From the NCBI RefSeq assembly GCF_001039355.2, contig NW_019773647.1, forward strand, positions 9,413-55,047: 45,635 nucleotides of DNA, in the 5' to 3' direction. Each line of letters opens with the position of its first letter. The first letter of the stretch is position 1. Source of the DNA: Lingula anatina. Lineage: Eukaryota > Brachiopoda > Lingulata > Lingulida > Lingulidae. Below, piece after piece: positions 36,901-45,635 of this stretch. The translations under genes were made by a program, and so were the position numbers. The notes under the pieces are model-generated. The model was not told where the DNA came from, did no database searches, and saw only the letters and a list, made by a program, of their open reading frames with translations.

Positions 36901-37733
36901 TTTATTACCTGCTTACTTACTGTGCTTTACGGATTGAAAGGTGAACCGTATTTACGACCATAAGTTTAAAGAAGATGCATTTTTAAAGTATTTTCTACTG
37001 CTAGAGAGATTAACTTTTTTCCTTTGGAATGTGGATTTTATTAGTGTTGTGCAAGAAACTGGCAATCATAATTTATAAACGTTAGAAGGAACCTACTCTG
37101 GTTGAATGTGAACTTGAATATTGGAATCAATTACGTTTTGTATTGTTCGCTTACTAACAGTAGCTTTTATCATGTAGGCGTTCAAAACTGACGTCTTCTT
37201 CGACACCACGTGATCACGCCCGCCCAATGGTTAACCCAATGTACAATGGGTGCAATGAAGCCACCGATGCGACATCAGAAATCCATCTCGACTCCAAGGA
37301 CTTGAGTGCTTTGTATGCACAGCCAGTGAAGCTCAGGAAAGGCAAAACCAGCGAACCGGATTACAGCACTAGTGATGACCAGTTTACACAGGACGAAGAT
37401 TCCAATGATTTGAGTGAGCTGTATTCAAAACCGATAAAGCAGAGTTTTAGAAAAAACAAGACATTTGTTGACACCAACAGGAATCCTGGTAGCAACTTTA
37501 AACAAGCCGGCGATAACAACGGCATTACCATATATCAAGTCGCTGGGGACTTTAGTGACATTCCAGACGATAAGGAATATGAAACGAATGAAATTTATTC
37601 GAGTGACAACGACGTTACCATGGTGAGGAATTCTCTATATGGGGACGGAGATGGTTTAAACTTCTCTCCCAGCGTTGGTGTGTCGGAGGGCGATCATGTC
37701 CATTTCGTGGAAAATGACATCTACGAAGCATAG
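30879..37733 (+). CDS. PLAT-ShKT-mucin stalk single-pass receptor with tyrosine-rich tail
   Basis: Nine exons join to 519 aa plus stop: 30879-30951, 31820-31979, 32926-33034, 34363-34447, 35304-35411, 35754-36086, 36328-36369, 36547-36640 and 37178-37733. The signal peptide spans residues 1-24. PLAT/LH2 spans about 27-142 over three exons (LVQTGTHKDAPTNNDVYVIL; RWHLVNITVQ; AFNYNNWIY). An ShKT-like seven-cysteine module follows at about 143-178 (CSWYSYSCKWSCNLC). A Thr/Ser-rich, presumably O-glycosylated stalk covers about 179-303. The membrane helix is at about 306-331, with basic stop VKRR. The cytoplasmic tail (335-519) has nine tyrosines including NPMY (354-357), YAQP and YSKP. Symmetric phase-1 introns bound the ShKT, stalk and short linker exons, which is typical of exon shuffling. 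Domain calls are by eye; PLAT is supported by motif order, ShKT by the C-x3-C-x2-C ending. Cassette A at 28970 offers an alternative front end. Confidence 0.85.
32224..32384. repeat. MITE copy 2, inverted relative to 29362-29543
   Basis: The right end is identical (GACTACCATTCCTGTCACAC). The left end is a degraded inverted repeat (about GTTGTAACAGGTTTGGTAGT), and the interior (GGGGTCCCATACGATTAGTA, GTCGAAGTATTAGGG) is the reverse complement of copy 1. It lies in the intron between exon B2 and the shared exon at 32926. Confidence 0.75.
34624..34728. repeat. Nested palindrome in PLAT receptor intron
   Basis: The arms 34624-34661 and 34696-34728 each begin CTAAGATCTAATA and end TTAGATCTTAG. Each arm is itself palindromic, and CCGTTTATTAGATCTTAG in the left arm is the exact reverse complement of CTAAGATCTAATAAACGG in the right. 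Several alternative hairpins, or a cruciform, could form. Confidence 0.8.
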
Positions 37734-39920
37734 ATAATTTCAGCAATGATTGGAAGGAATGGCAATTGAGAGAGTTAAAATGTTAATATGACAATCGTGG
37801 TGTGTAACAAATAGAGGGGAGTGATAGTTCCTTAAATGAAAACTATCACAAACGGTAGCCTACCATTCAACCAAACGTAAATACATTCTTTTGGTCTAAA
37901 AACTACACTTGTCTTGAATGTTCACGTCAACAAGAATTAGTTAATATATAAGTAGGTAATTAAATTCGAAAACAGACTGTGATTATTTGGTTTGTTGGTT
38001 AATGTAATGGACCCGTGTATCAATATTTTAGTAAGAGTGGAGTCGAAGTGATCAGCGCGTGATGTTTAAGAACCAGGGCCTGGAGCACATGGTGTTGACA
38101 TCCTGCAATTCTCGATTTGAAACCTGTATATCTGTAGTCAAATGCATCTGATTAATGATTTTTGTTCAATATGTGGGTACCTGTTTTCTTTTTAGACAAC
38201 GTCGTATGTATATATTTGAAATTTGGTAAATGTATTTTAAGTCAAGACATTACAACTATAGCAATATTATATCCAAACTTAAACAATTTAATATATAGTC
38301 AGCAAAAAAAAAAAAAAAAAAAAAAAAAATTATTGTCTTGTAAGATGGTTACCATACAGTGCAAGTAATTTGATGCTGTTCAATCAACCCCAAAACAGCG
38401 GGGACAGAATGTAATTACCACATCGTGACGTGGTATAAGTGTAAGAACAGCAGTTGACACGCTTTAAATTCAGGCGGTAACTCAAATAGGCACCGTCCAA
38501 TATCGCAACTAACGCATTGTAGAATAGTAGTATGCTTTTTGTTGCTTGTTTAAAAAAATAATTTGAATAAATCTGTTTCGTTTGAACGCTTATAATAAAG
38601 AAATTAATTGTATGTATCTAAGTTGGGTTTGAATGGTATCAGGATTAAATTGAACATGTTTCGGATTTTATTATGGACTCTAAACATACTGGGTTATCAT
38701 ATTAACGGTGATTTTTCAAAAAAATTATTGATAAGCCCAACTACTAGTCAATAAACAACTGCATGATAACATTTTTAATTTTCCGTCTCCTTTACAATTG
38801 TATGGATTGAGGGCGGGGCCCTTTAGAAAGCGAGGACCGTGGGAAATACATGTGTATGTGCAATCGGTTGCTGTGTTAATCTGATTTGGTTTCTAAGTCA
38901 CAACTGTCCATGTATGGATACATATATATATTCATGTCAACACACACCAACCCTTCCCTTTTGATGAAATGATGAAAGGATAACTAAAAATATATCTCTT
39001 TGTCTTTGTTTTAGATCTTCGTTTGATCTTGTTTATATCCTCAAAGGCTTTGAGATGCAATGCTGGCAGGAGGTACAATGTGGCATCCTATCATTTTACA
39101 TAAAGTCTATATGCAATGTGAGATGCAATGTCGTTTTCATTTCATACGACGTGTAAGCAAATAAGAGTATGTGGTTAGATATCATTTAATTAGATATATG
39201 TATAGTTTTGATATGCAACAGATGTGACCAACGTCCGTCTATTACTTACCTGAACTAAGAGCATAAACCGGCTTTTTAAACAAAAACTTGAGCCACCTAT
39301 GACAACTTAGGAAAGGCCTCTGTACATGAGAACAGACGTTGAATAAAAAAAAGTCATATAATTGGTATAGGGTTTTTGTGATGACGAATTGATGTAAGCG
39401 TCAGCGTACTTTCGCTTGTATAGGCCTACTAACGTTAACAGACTGGATGTCCAATATTATAACTGAACCTTGAGTGAAACTTGGAAGTTTTCATACAAGT
39501 CCAAAGTGTGAAATAAATACATACATGCTTATGGTATTTCAGCATACGTACGAAGTATCCTAAATTATAAGGGCCTATTTGGAAATCATATCTGCGCTTG
39601 GTATTAGGTATTTAACTTTTTAGCAGGGTGTCATACGAATAGCTTCTGGGCAATCATTGTCGATCACGTGCAACACAAAAGTTCGAAATAAATTTCAGTA
39701 ATCGGTTGGCTTGAAAGTATTCTTTTCTTTTGATTGCCTTCTCTTAATTCCATCATTCTGTACCGTCCCTTATATCGCTTAATGCCTTACATGTAATTTA
39801 TATAAGCAAGTGTGCGGTCAGCATTCTTTTATTCTCAAGTATTGGACCGCAATTGATCAGTGTTCATATCTTGTAATATGGGGCTGTAATGCCGTGATAA
39901 AGTCGTAATAGGGTGATACC
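37734..39920. other. 3' flank of PLAT receptor and upstream DNA of TIL gene 1
   Basis: No coding exon is seen. It includes a poly(A) run at about 38304-38329 and AATAAA hexamers near 38566 and 38594 that could end the PLAT receptor transcript. From about 38460 on, the sequence is part of the duplicated TIL unit. Confidence 0.5.
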
Positions 39921-39922
39921 TC

Positions 39923-39967
39923 GCGATGACGTGACTTTTGTCACGTGATGTTGCACCAGCATATATA
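39923..39967 (+). promoter_or_regulatory. Promoter of TIL gene 1: CRE-like, E-box and TATA
   Basis: TGACGTGA (39927-39934), TCACGTGA (39941-39948) and a TATATA box (from 39961) lie in the same order and nearly the same spacing upstream of both TIL genes. The predicted start of transcription is about 30 bases past the TATA box. Confidence 0.65.
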
Positions 39968-39989
39968 CAGTCGACTTAAACGTCCGGTC

Positions 39990-40081
39990 TATCATTTTAT
40001 GGGAAATCGGTATTGATCTTTTTGAGGCAGACTAACAGGCACCCAACTCAAAAATCTGTTGTCTATTTGGAAATTGCAACG
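39990..40081 (+). other. Predicted non-coding 5' UTR exon of TIL gene 1
   Basis: The conserved block TCTGTTGTCTATTTGGAAATTG is followed by a strong GTGAGT donor at 40082, matched in the paralogue at 43656/43657. No ATG is needed here. The 5' end is estimated from the TATA box and is uncertain. Confidence 0.6.
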
Positions 40082-40810
40082 GTGAGTGATGGCAATATTA
40101 AGATGATTCTATTGTAGTCCAGTCGATGAAACTTTGTATTAGAATATATGTGCCATCGAGGACGTTTAATTTTGATGATAAATTGAAAGCGGATCAACCA
40201 CGCGTTAATATCTATACAGTTAAATATATTCATATATAATTAAACATACTGTAACTTAGAATTCACGTACCAAATCTTACATGGGATTGGAGGAAGATGC
40301 CACTGTTGTCTGAAATAACCTGTTCATTTAATGCATTTTCAATTTTGCAAATTGTCCTATTCAAATTACCCTCTTAGTGGACTAACTTTTAAAAGTTCAC
40401 CCTGTATTGTCTTGTTATGGTCCAGCCGATGTTATCTAATGTGTTTTATGTTAGCACACGCCTTGATTCAACGCGTAATGTACACAAAATGAAAAAACTA
40501 TATTAATGACAAATCTACTAATTATAATGTCACCCAACTTCGCACTTTGCTACCTTCTTGTCTATGGGTTTTAATCCGTTTAATTACATTAATTCGTCAC
40601 ACATGTCCGTTAAATATATGCTTGGTAAAATATAAGTTACATACATATATAATAAGTTCTAAACTGGGATGTGGCACCAACGTATTGAGATAATATGGCT
40701 GAGAGAGGCAGAGAAGGAAAGGGGGAGAGAAAGAGCCACTACTGCCGCCCAGGGGGTATTTTGGTATTCTTTTATATTAAATCATTATATTCCAGGTCAA
40801 CACTGAAAAG

Positions 40811-41340
40811 ATGAATATCGTAATCGTCTTGCTTGTGGTACTAGCAGTTGGAACAGATTGTAGTTGTACGTGGCTTTGTGTTATTATTCTGCTTATCAAA
40901 CGAATCCAACGTTAAAATGGAAAAAGGCGATTGTTTTTGTCCAAGGACAGCTATGTAAAACCGTTTTATCTTTCCCTTAATTGGTCAGATTTTTGTTATG
41001 TTCTTTTATATCACGTCAATGATAACAATAAATATAACCAATGAGCTATATCAATTGCAATATAATGATAAAAACACTCATAATTGTATATTTCATTTTT
41101 AATCAACCTCTAGTGCATCGAGTCTCCAATGTACCCATACGTGTTCCAAAACGATGTCGTGGAAATTTGGAGTGGAATTCCTGCGGTTCTGCTTGTCCGC
41201 CGATTTGCGGGCAACAGCAACCATTAGGCTGCCACAAAATGTGTGTCAGTGGCTGCGCGTGCCCAGGGGACAAGGTCAGGGTCACCGCTAACAGCATCTT
41301 GTGCGTGGACAGCATGGAGGACTGTCCGCAGTACGCGTGA
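40811..41340 (+). CDS. Secreted TIL-domain (Ascaris-type) serine protease inhibitor 1
   Basis: Two coding exons, 40811-40865 and 41114-41340, are joined in phase 1 and give 93 aa. An acceptor at 40795 precedes the ATG by 15 bases, linking it to an upstream 5' UTR exon. Residues 1-17 form a signal peptide (MNIVIVLLVVLAVGTDC). The mature part holds one TIL domain with the full ten cysteines (pattern C-x8-C-x3-C-x3-C-x7-C-x3-C-x3-C-x-C...C-x6-C). By analogy with Ascaris-type inhibitors the reactive bond lies between cysteines 5 and 6 (CHKMC), predicting Lys at P1 and therefore trypsin-like targets. An AATAAA at 41404-41409 follows. The role could be defence or control of an endogenous protease cascade; which one is not visible. 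It may also be a member of a larger local array. Confidence 0.88.
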
Positions 41341-41403
41341 AACAGCGGTCATTATTGTGTCAATATTCTGTCAACAAGTTTGGTTTCAATGAAAATGAAA
41401 TAT

Positions 41404-41409
41404 AATAAA
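41404..41409 (+). terminator. Poly(A) signal of TIL gene 1
   Basis: AATAAA lies 64 bases after the stop codon in a stretch conserved with the paralogue (GAAATATAATAAACAACG). Confidence 0.7.
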
Positions 41410-43482
41410 CAACGATACGGTTGTCACCAATATTTTTTCACTTTGTGATATAAGGTGTTGGTCGGGTACGTTTTATTTTTCTTTTTACTTATAACTACAA
41501 GGTCAATAAAGCAAATTGTTTAACTTTGTATTTACCCACATTAAACAAAACAAACAACTTACGCCCACGATTTTTTTATTTAAGAAGCCAGGCAAACTGA
41601 TTAAATAACTCTATTCAAATTGTGATGTAAGTCTCGTATATGGAACATAACTTGCAAGTTCAATATATAAAAAAGAATTGGGCTTCTCCCCCCGCCTTGG
41701 TCGCTGCTTTTTTTATTTGTACATCGTATTTGTAATTGTATGTGTAAAATATCCACGTTTTACATCAAAGATGGAGCGTTTCCAACTCTCTTTCATTACT
41801 GAATTTGCCACTGTGCACTTTAAAGGATGAAAAGTAGAGGGAGTAATATATATCCTTACGCAGGTAGTTTTACCACTTACAATATTAGATTTGAAATCTG
41901 AATTTCTAGGAAAAATTTTCTGATTAGTGATTATTGTTTAGTTGCAGGTATCTTTTTTTATTTGCGATGTGGTTTATAGATTTGGAATTTGATTTATGTA
42001 TACGTATTACATTATTTTTATTTTATTGTTATCATGGTTACTAAAAGTATTATGTATTACACTCACAAGTATGGGAGAGCATTCAGTTTCAGGTGGTAAC
42101 ACATACACTCCAATGTCAAAGCTAACGCTTTGTAGAATATGTATTATGCTTTCTATTGCTTAAGTAAATAATCATATAATATTGGTGTGATGTTGTTAAT
42201 CTGCATAAACGTAAAACGTTATTTTAATGTTAATTAACTACATATACAGTAATCCGTTTGTCTTAGTTGATTTCAGTACGTAGTTGATCGTGTTTTGGAT
42301 TTTAATTTGGACACAAGACAAACATTTTAATAAATGATCATTATCTGGTCAGACACCAAAGTCAAAGTCAATACAACTGCATGGCAACATTTATAAATAC
42401 ATTGAATTATGCCTCCCCCCTTTAAAGCGCGAGGACCGTGCCAAATATGCATATGTATGTACTATCGGTTGCTGTGTTAATCCACCTCTGTTTTTAAGCC
42501 ACAACTGTCCATTTATGGTCACGTGTGTTAATCCGGCTCTGTTTTTAAGTCAAAACTGTCAATGCATGATCATATATATAATTATGTTAACCCTTCCCTT
42601 TTCATGCAAATGATCAAAGGATAAATTGTATCTCTTTGCCTTTGGTTCGATCTTTGTTTGATATTGTCTAGACTCAAAGACTTTGATGTGCAATACTGGC
42701 AGGAGGTACATCCATCCTGTCGTATTTACAAAAAAGTCTGTTTGTGATGTGAGATCAACATCGTTTTCATTTCATACAAAGTGTATAAGCAAATACGAGT
42801 ATATGGTTAGATGTAATGTCATAAGAAATATGCATATTTTTTATAAGCAACAGACCTTACTAACGTCTGTCTATTACTTACCTGATCTAAGAGCATAAAC
42901 TGGCGTTTAAAACAATATACCTAAACTACATATAACAAAAGATGAGCACGTGCGTCGAATGAAAAGTAATCATGTTATTTAGGGTTTTTCATTGTGATGA
43001 TGAATTAATGTAAGCGCCAGCATGCTTAATAGACTGGACGTCCAATATCATAACTAAATCTTGAGTGAAACCTAGAAGTTATCATTGCGGATATTGACTA
43101 TGGAAAATGGACACATGGAAAACGATTGGTTGGTTTGAACAGCACGGAATCTATGCTTTCCCCTTATTTATATTGTAGAGTAACTAATATGCCTTATATC
43201 GTTTAAAACCAAATATGTACGTGATTAGAAACACGCAGTCAGGCCGTTAGCGGTCATAACATTGAGAAATATATCATTTATTTCTTAAGTCTGACACCAA
43301 AATTGATCATGTCCATATAAGGCCTATATATTGTAAATTTTGGTTGAAGGATAATACTTGTATAAGTAGATGCATGCACAATGTAATTGATGCAACTTTA
43401 AAAGCGGTGCATATACTAAGCACACTAGAATGTTAGGCATAAAAAACAGTCATATGGTATCATTGTTAAAGGGCGTTTTCTT

Positions 43483-43539
43483 GCGATGACGTAACTTGTG
43501 TCACGTGATAGTAGACCAGCAGACACCTTCACATATAAA
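43483..43539 (+). promoter_or_regulatory. Promoter of TIL gene 2: CRE-like, E-box and TATA
   Basis: TGACGTAA (43487-43494), TCACGTGA (43501-43508) and TATAAA (43534-43539) are preserved although much of the surrounding sequence has diverged from copy 1. Confidence 0.65.
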
Positions 43540-43559
43540 CGCGAAGTTAACATCTGGTC

Positions 43560-43656
43560 TTACGAGATATTGGGTTTGATCCTTGTGAAGCAGACAGCCA
43601 GGTGTTATTGTTTAAGCACGACGTGACGATCTGTTGTCTATTTGGAAATTGAATCG
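43560..43656 (+). other. Predicted non-coding 5' UTR exon of TIL gene 2
   Basis: Ends with TCTGTTGTCTATTTGGAAATTG and a GTGAGT donor at 43657, like copy 1. The 5' end is estimated. Confidence 0.6.
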
Positions 43657-44889
43657 GTGAGTAATGGCAAAATTCAGATCATTCGTTCGTAGTAATGTTC
43701 ATGAGGCCGTGGGGTAAACGTTTTATTTTGTTGATTAGTTGAACGGGGATCAACCACACGCTAAATCGCTTCAATTAATTATATTAATATAATCAATTAT
43801 ACTCTAAAATTAGCTGACCAAAATTTTCATAGAGAGGGGAAGAAGATGCTATTGTCTGAAAACACTGTCAATTAACGCATTTTTAAAGGTGCAAATCATC
43901 CTATAAAGTTTTTTTTAATTCACTCTACTGGCTTGTCACAGTCCAGCCAAATAATATGATTAGCCCTTTACGTTTGAATTCCATAATATTGATGAGCAGG
44001 GTGTTCGCCAGATGTCCCCAATTTGCAGACTAGGCGGTATTTTTGTCGTTAGGGTTTTGCTTGGCTCATAAAACACAATTTAATTTTGTTCAAATTTAAA
44101 AAATGACGGCTGACCCAAAGCGATTCAAGGAAAAAGATTCACATCGCAGGATGAAATAGTAACACCTTACATTTAAGTTTCGTGGATACGAAAATGCATA
44201 TAGCAGTCTTAGGCTCGTACATTGCCCGCAAATCCTTTTTCGCCTGGCACCTGTGCGTACGTGGATTCATATTAATGCAGACAACAGGTCGGACAAACCC
44301 TATTAAACCCGACTTGCAAAACAAAGAATATGGCTCTTACGTATCAACCATTCACCAGTTTGATGTTTTGATTCTAAATCAAAAAGGATTCATCCCAGAA
44401 CTATCTACCACTGACATTGTTGCTCAAGGAATACGTTCTTTCTTATGATGTGCAAAACTATCATAGGTCGATCATAGGGTTAAGAAATGATTTGCTCAAA
44501 ATCTAGAGAGTTGCTTTTACACTGTGTGCCACATTGTGTTTATATTTTGCGGTTTGGACCCCAAATCAATTCAGATTTTACATGCATATGCACCCGTATA
44601 TCATATTAACTCATCCATATTCAAGAAATAGTCAAAATGAAGGACCACCGAAAAACAATTTATCATACCTTTAAGACTGCAATTCTGGTGGAAAATATTT
44701 AAAACTGAGGTGAAGCGTTTAAACGAAATCACCATGGTTTAAACGTATTCATTTGTTCATTTCAAATCAAAATGTTTGAGGTAAACATCACAACACCACG
44801 AACTAAGCCAAAAATTTATATCTTAACCCAGATGGATTTTGGTTTTCGTTTATTTTAGATGGTTATATTTCCAGATCAACACTGTTAAG

Positions 44890-45422
44890 ATGAAGATCGT
44901 GATTACCTTGTTAGTTGTATTACTAGTTGGGACAGACTGTTCCGGTAGGAGTAAGTCACCTTATGACATTATTATCAGTTTAGCAAATAAAGTTTTACGG
45001 TGATATGGATAAAGTCAATTGTTTTTGTTGTTTATCAACAGGTGTACAGAACTTTTTGTTTTTCAATGTTTGGTTAGATTTTTAGCAACTAGAACCTTAT
45101 TTTACATTTCCAATGATCCCACTGAATACATGTACAACCAAATGAGTCACAATGACAATCTGCACTCATTATTGTTATTTTTCAAGGAGAGATTGTGGGA
45201 CCAACCAATTTTCCTATTCGATGTCAAGGGGATTTGGAGTGGAGGTTCTGCGCTTCCACGTGTCCACCGGTTTGTGGACAAGAGCAACCAGAAACCTGCC
45301 ACAAGAGGTGTGTCATTGGCTGCGCGTGCCCCAAGGACATGGTCAGGGTCACTGCGACTAGCACCCAGTGCGTGGCCAGCATGGCGGACTGCCCGCAGGA
45401 GGTGGAGGAGGAGGAAGAGTGA
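44890..45422 (+). CDS. Secreted TIL-domain serine protease inhibitor 2, acidic tail
   Basis: Exons 44890-44944 and 45187-45422 are joined in phase 1 and give 96 aa. The signal peptide MKIVITLLVVLLVGTDC resembles gene 1. The mature region starts near EIVGPTNFPIRC and carries all ten TIL cysteines. The predicted reactive segment CHKRC again gives Lys at P1 but Arg rather than Met at P1'. Unlike gene 1, the protein ends in an acidic run (EVEEEEE). The 5' UTR exon joins through an acceptor at 44874. An AATAAA follows at 45486-45491. The coding exons are much better conserved with gene 1 than the introns, which suggests that both copies are under selection. Confidence 0.88.
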
Positions 45423-45485
45423 AACGGTCATCACTATTGTCTCAATATCCTGTCCACAAGTGTGGTTAAAATGGAAATGAAATAT

Positions 45486-45491
45486 AATAAA
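45486..45491 (+). terminator. Poly(A) signal of TIL gene 2
   Basis: AATAAA in the conserved context GAAATATAATAAACAACG, 64 bases after the stop codon. Confidence 0.7.
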
Positions 45492-45635
45492 CAACGTTTA
45501 GATTGTCTCCAATGTTTTGTCGCTTTGTGATGTAAAATGTTGGCCGGATACGATTTCTCTTTATTTTCATTCTCCTTAGAGGCTGATTTCCACAAATTCA
45601 GTAAAGCAAATGGCTATAACGATGTGTTATGAATC

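Larger units (their letters stand above)
38460..41530. repeat. Tandem gene duplication unit 1 (TIL inhibitor locus)
   Basis: Aligns with 42085-45615 through upstream DNA (for example AACCCTTCCCTTTT and CTGGCAGGAGGTACA), promoter, 5' UTR exon, introns, coding exons and poly(A) signal. Introns are diverged. Unit 2 has an extra internal ~55-bp duplication near 42475-42580 (GTGTTAATCC...CTGTTTTTAAG occurs twice). Confidence 0.85.
42085..45615. repeat. Tandem gene duplication unit 2 (TIL inhibitor locus)
   Basis: Second copy of the unit at 38460-41530, in the same orientation and about 3.6-4.1 kb downstream. The copy may continue past the window end. Confidence 0.85.

Noticed and set aside
44182-44448. 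88-codon plus-strand frame
   Set aside because: It lies within the predicted first intron of TIL gene 2 and shows no signal peptide, domain or counterpart in the paralogous intron of gene 1.
45019-45480. 153-codon plus-strand frame over TIL gene 2
   Set aside because: It runs through the intron and reads the TIL exon in the wrong frame; the correct frame gives the ten-cysteine domain.
1-45635. tRNA, rRNA or retroviral/retrotransposon coding regions
   Set aside because: No cloverleaf with a convincing B box, no rRNA-like block, and no reverse transcriptase, integrase or transposase motif was seen on either strand.

Overview
This is animal nuclear DNA. It is AT-rich, with many short phase-consistent exons separated by GT-AG introns, microsatellites, small foldback elements and three runs of N (single bases at 8586 and 30042, and 184 bases at 10101-10284). 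No bacterial, organellar or viral gene is visible. Domain content (an ELKS/CAST active-zone protein, a ZU5-UPA receptor, a PLAT/ShKT/mucin receptor with a tyrosine-rich tail, secreted TIL inhibitors) and the foldback repeats suggest a marine invertebrate. I favour a deuterostome such as a cephalochordate, hemichordate or echinoderm, but the species cannot be fixed from sequence alone.

Layout. (1) About 2.3-11.4 kb, plus strand: the 3' half of an ERC (ELKS/CAST/Rab6-interacting) gene. Eleven exons encode 504 residues of coiled coil and end in a 27-nt coding exon that supplies the conserved GIWA PDZ-binding tail; the 5' half is outside the window. (2) About 11.4-17.8 kb: ERC 3' UTR or flank plus convergent intergenic DNA, with a miRNA-sized hairpin and a 0.3-kb tandem duplication. 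(3) 17.8-25.3 kb, minus strand: a complete six-exon gene for a 1010-aa receptor with signal peptide, ErbB/furin-like cysteine-rich ectodomain, one membrane segment, a disordered linker of more than 400 residues, then ZU5 and UPA, but no death domain. (4) 25.3-29 kb: shared upstream region of two divergent receptor genes. (5) 29-37.7 kb, plus strand: a receptor gene with signal peptide, PLAT, ShKT-like domain, Thr-rich stalk, membrane segment and a tail with NPxY and two YxxP motifs. Its promoter-side region, signal-peptide exon and first PLAT exon are present twice in tandem, and reading phase prevents both PLAT exons from being used in one message. (6) 38.5-45.6 kb: two tandem copies of a three-exon gene for a small secreted TIL-domain protease inhibitor, each with its own TATA box and shared CRE-like and E-box motifs.

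ERC looks like a conserved housekeeping or synaptic gene. The other four genes have secretory signals and look like cell-surface or humoral genes. The two receptors are head-to-head and both carry signalling tails of unusual composition. The strongest candidates for something undescribed are the furin-like/ZU5-UPA receptor without a death domain, and the PLAT receptor with its duplicated, phase-exclusive 5' cassettes. All gene models were assembled by eye from splice signals, reading phase and family resemblance; no transcript or database evidence was available.
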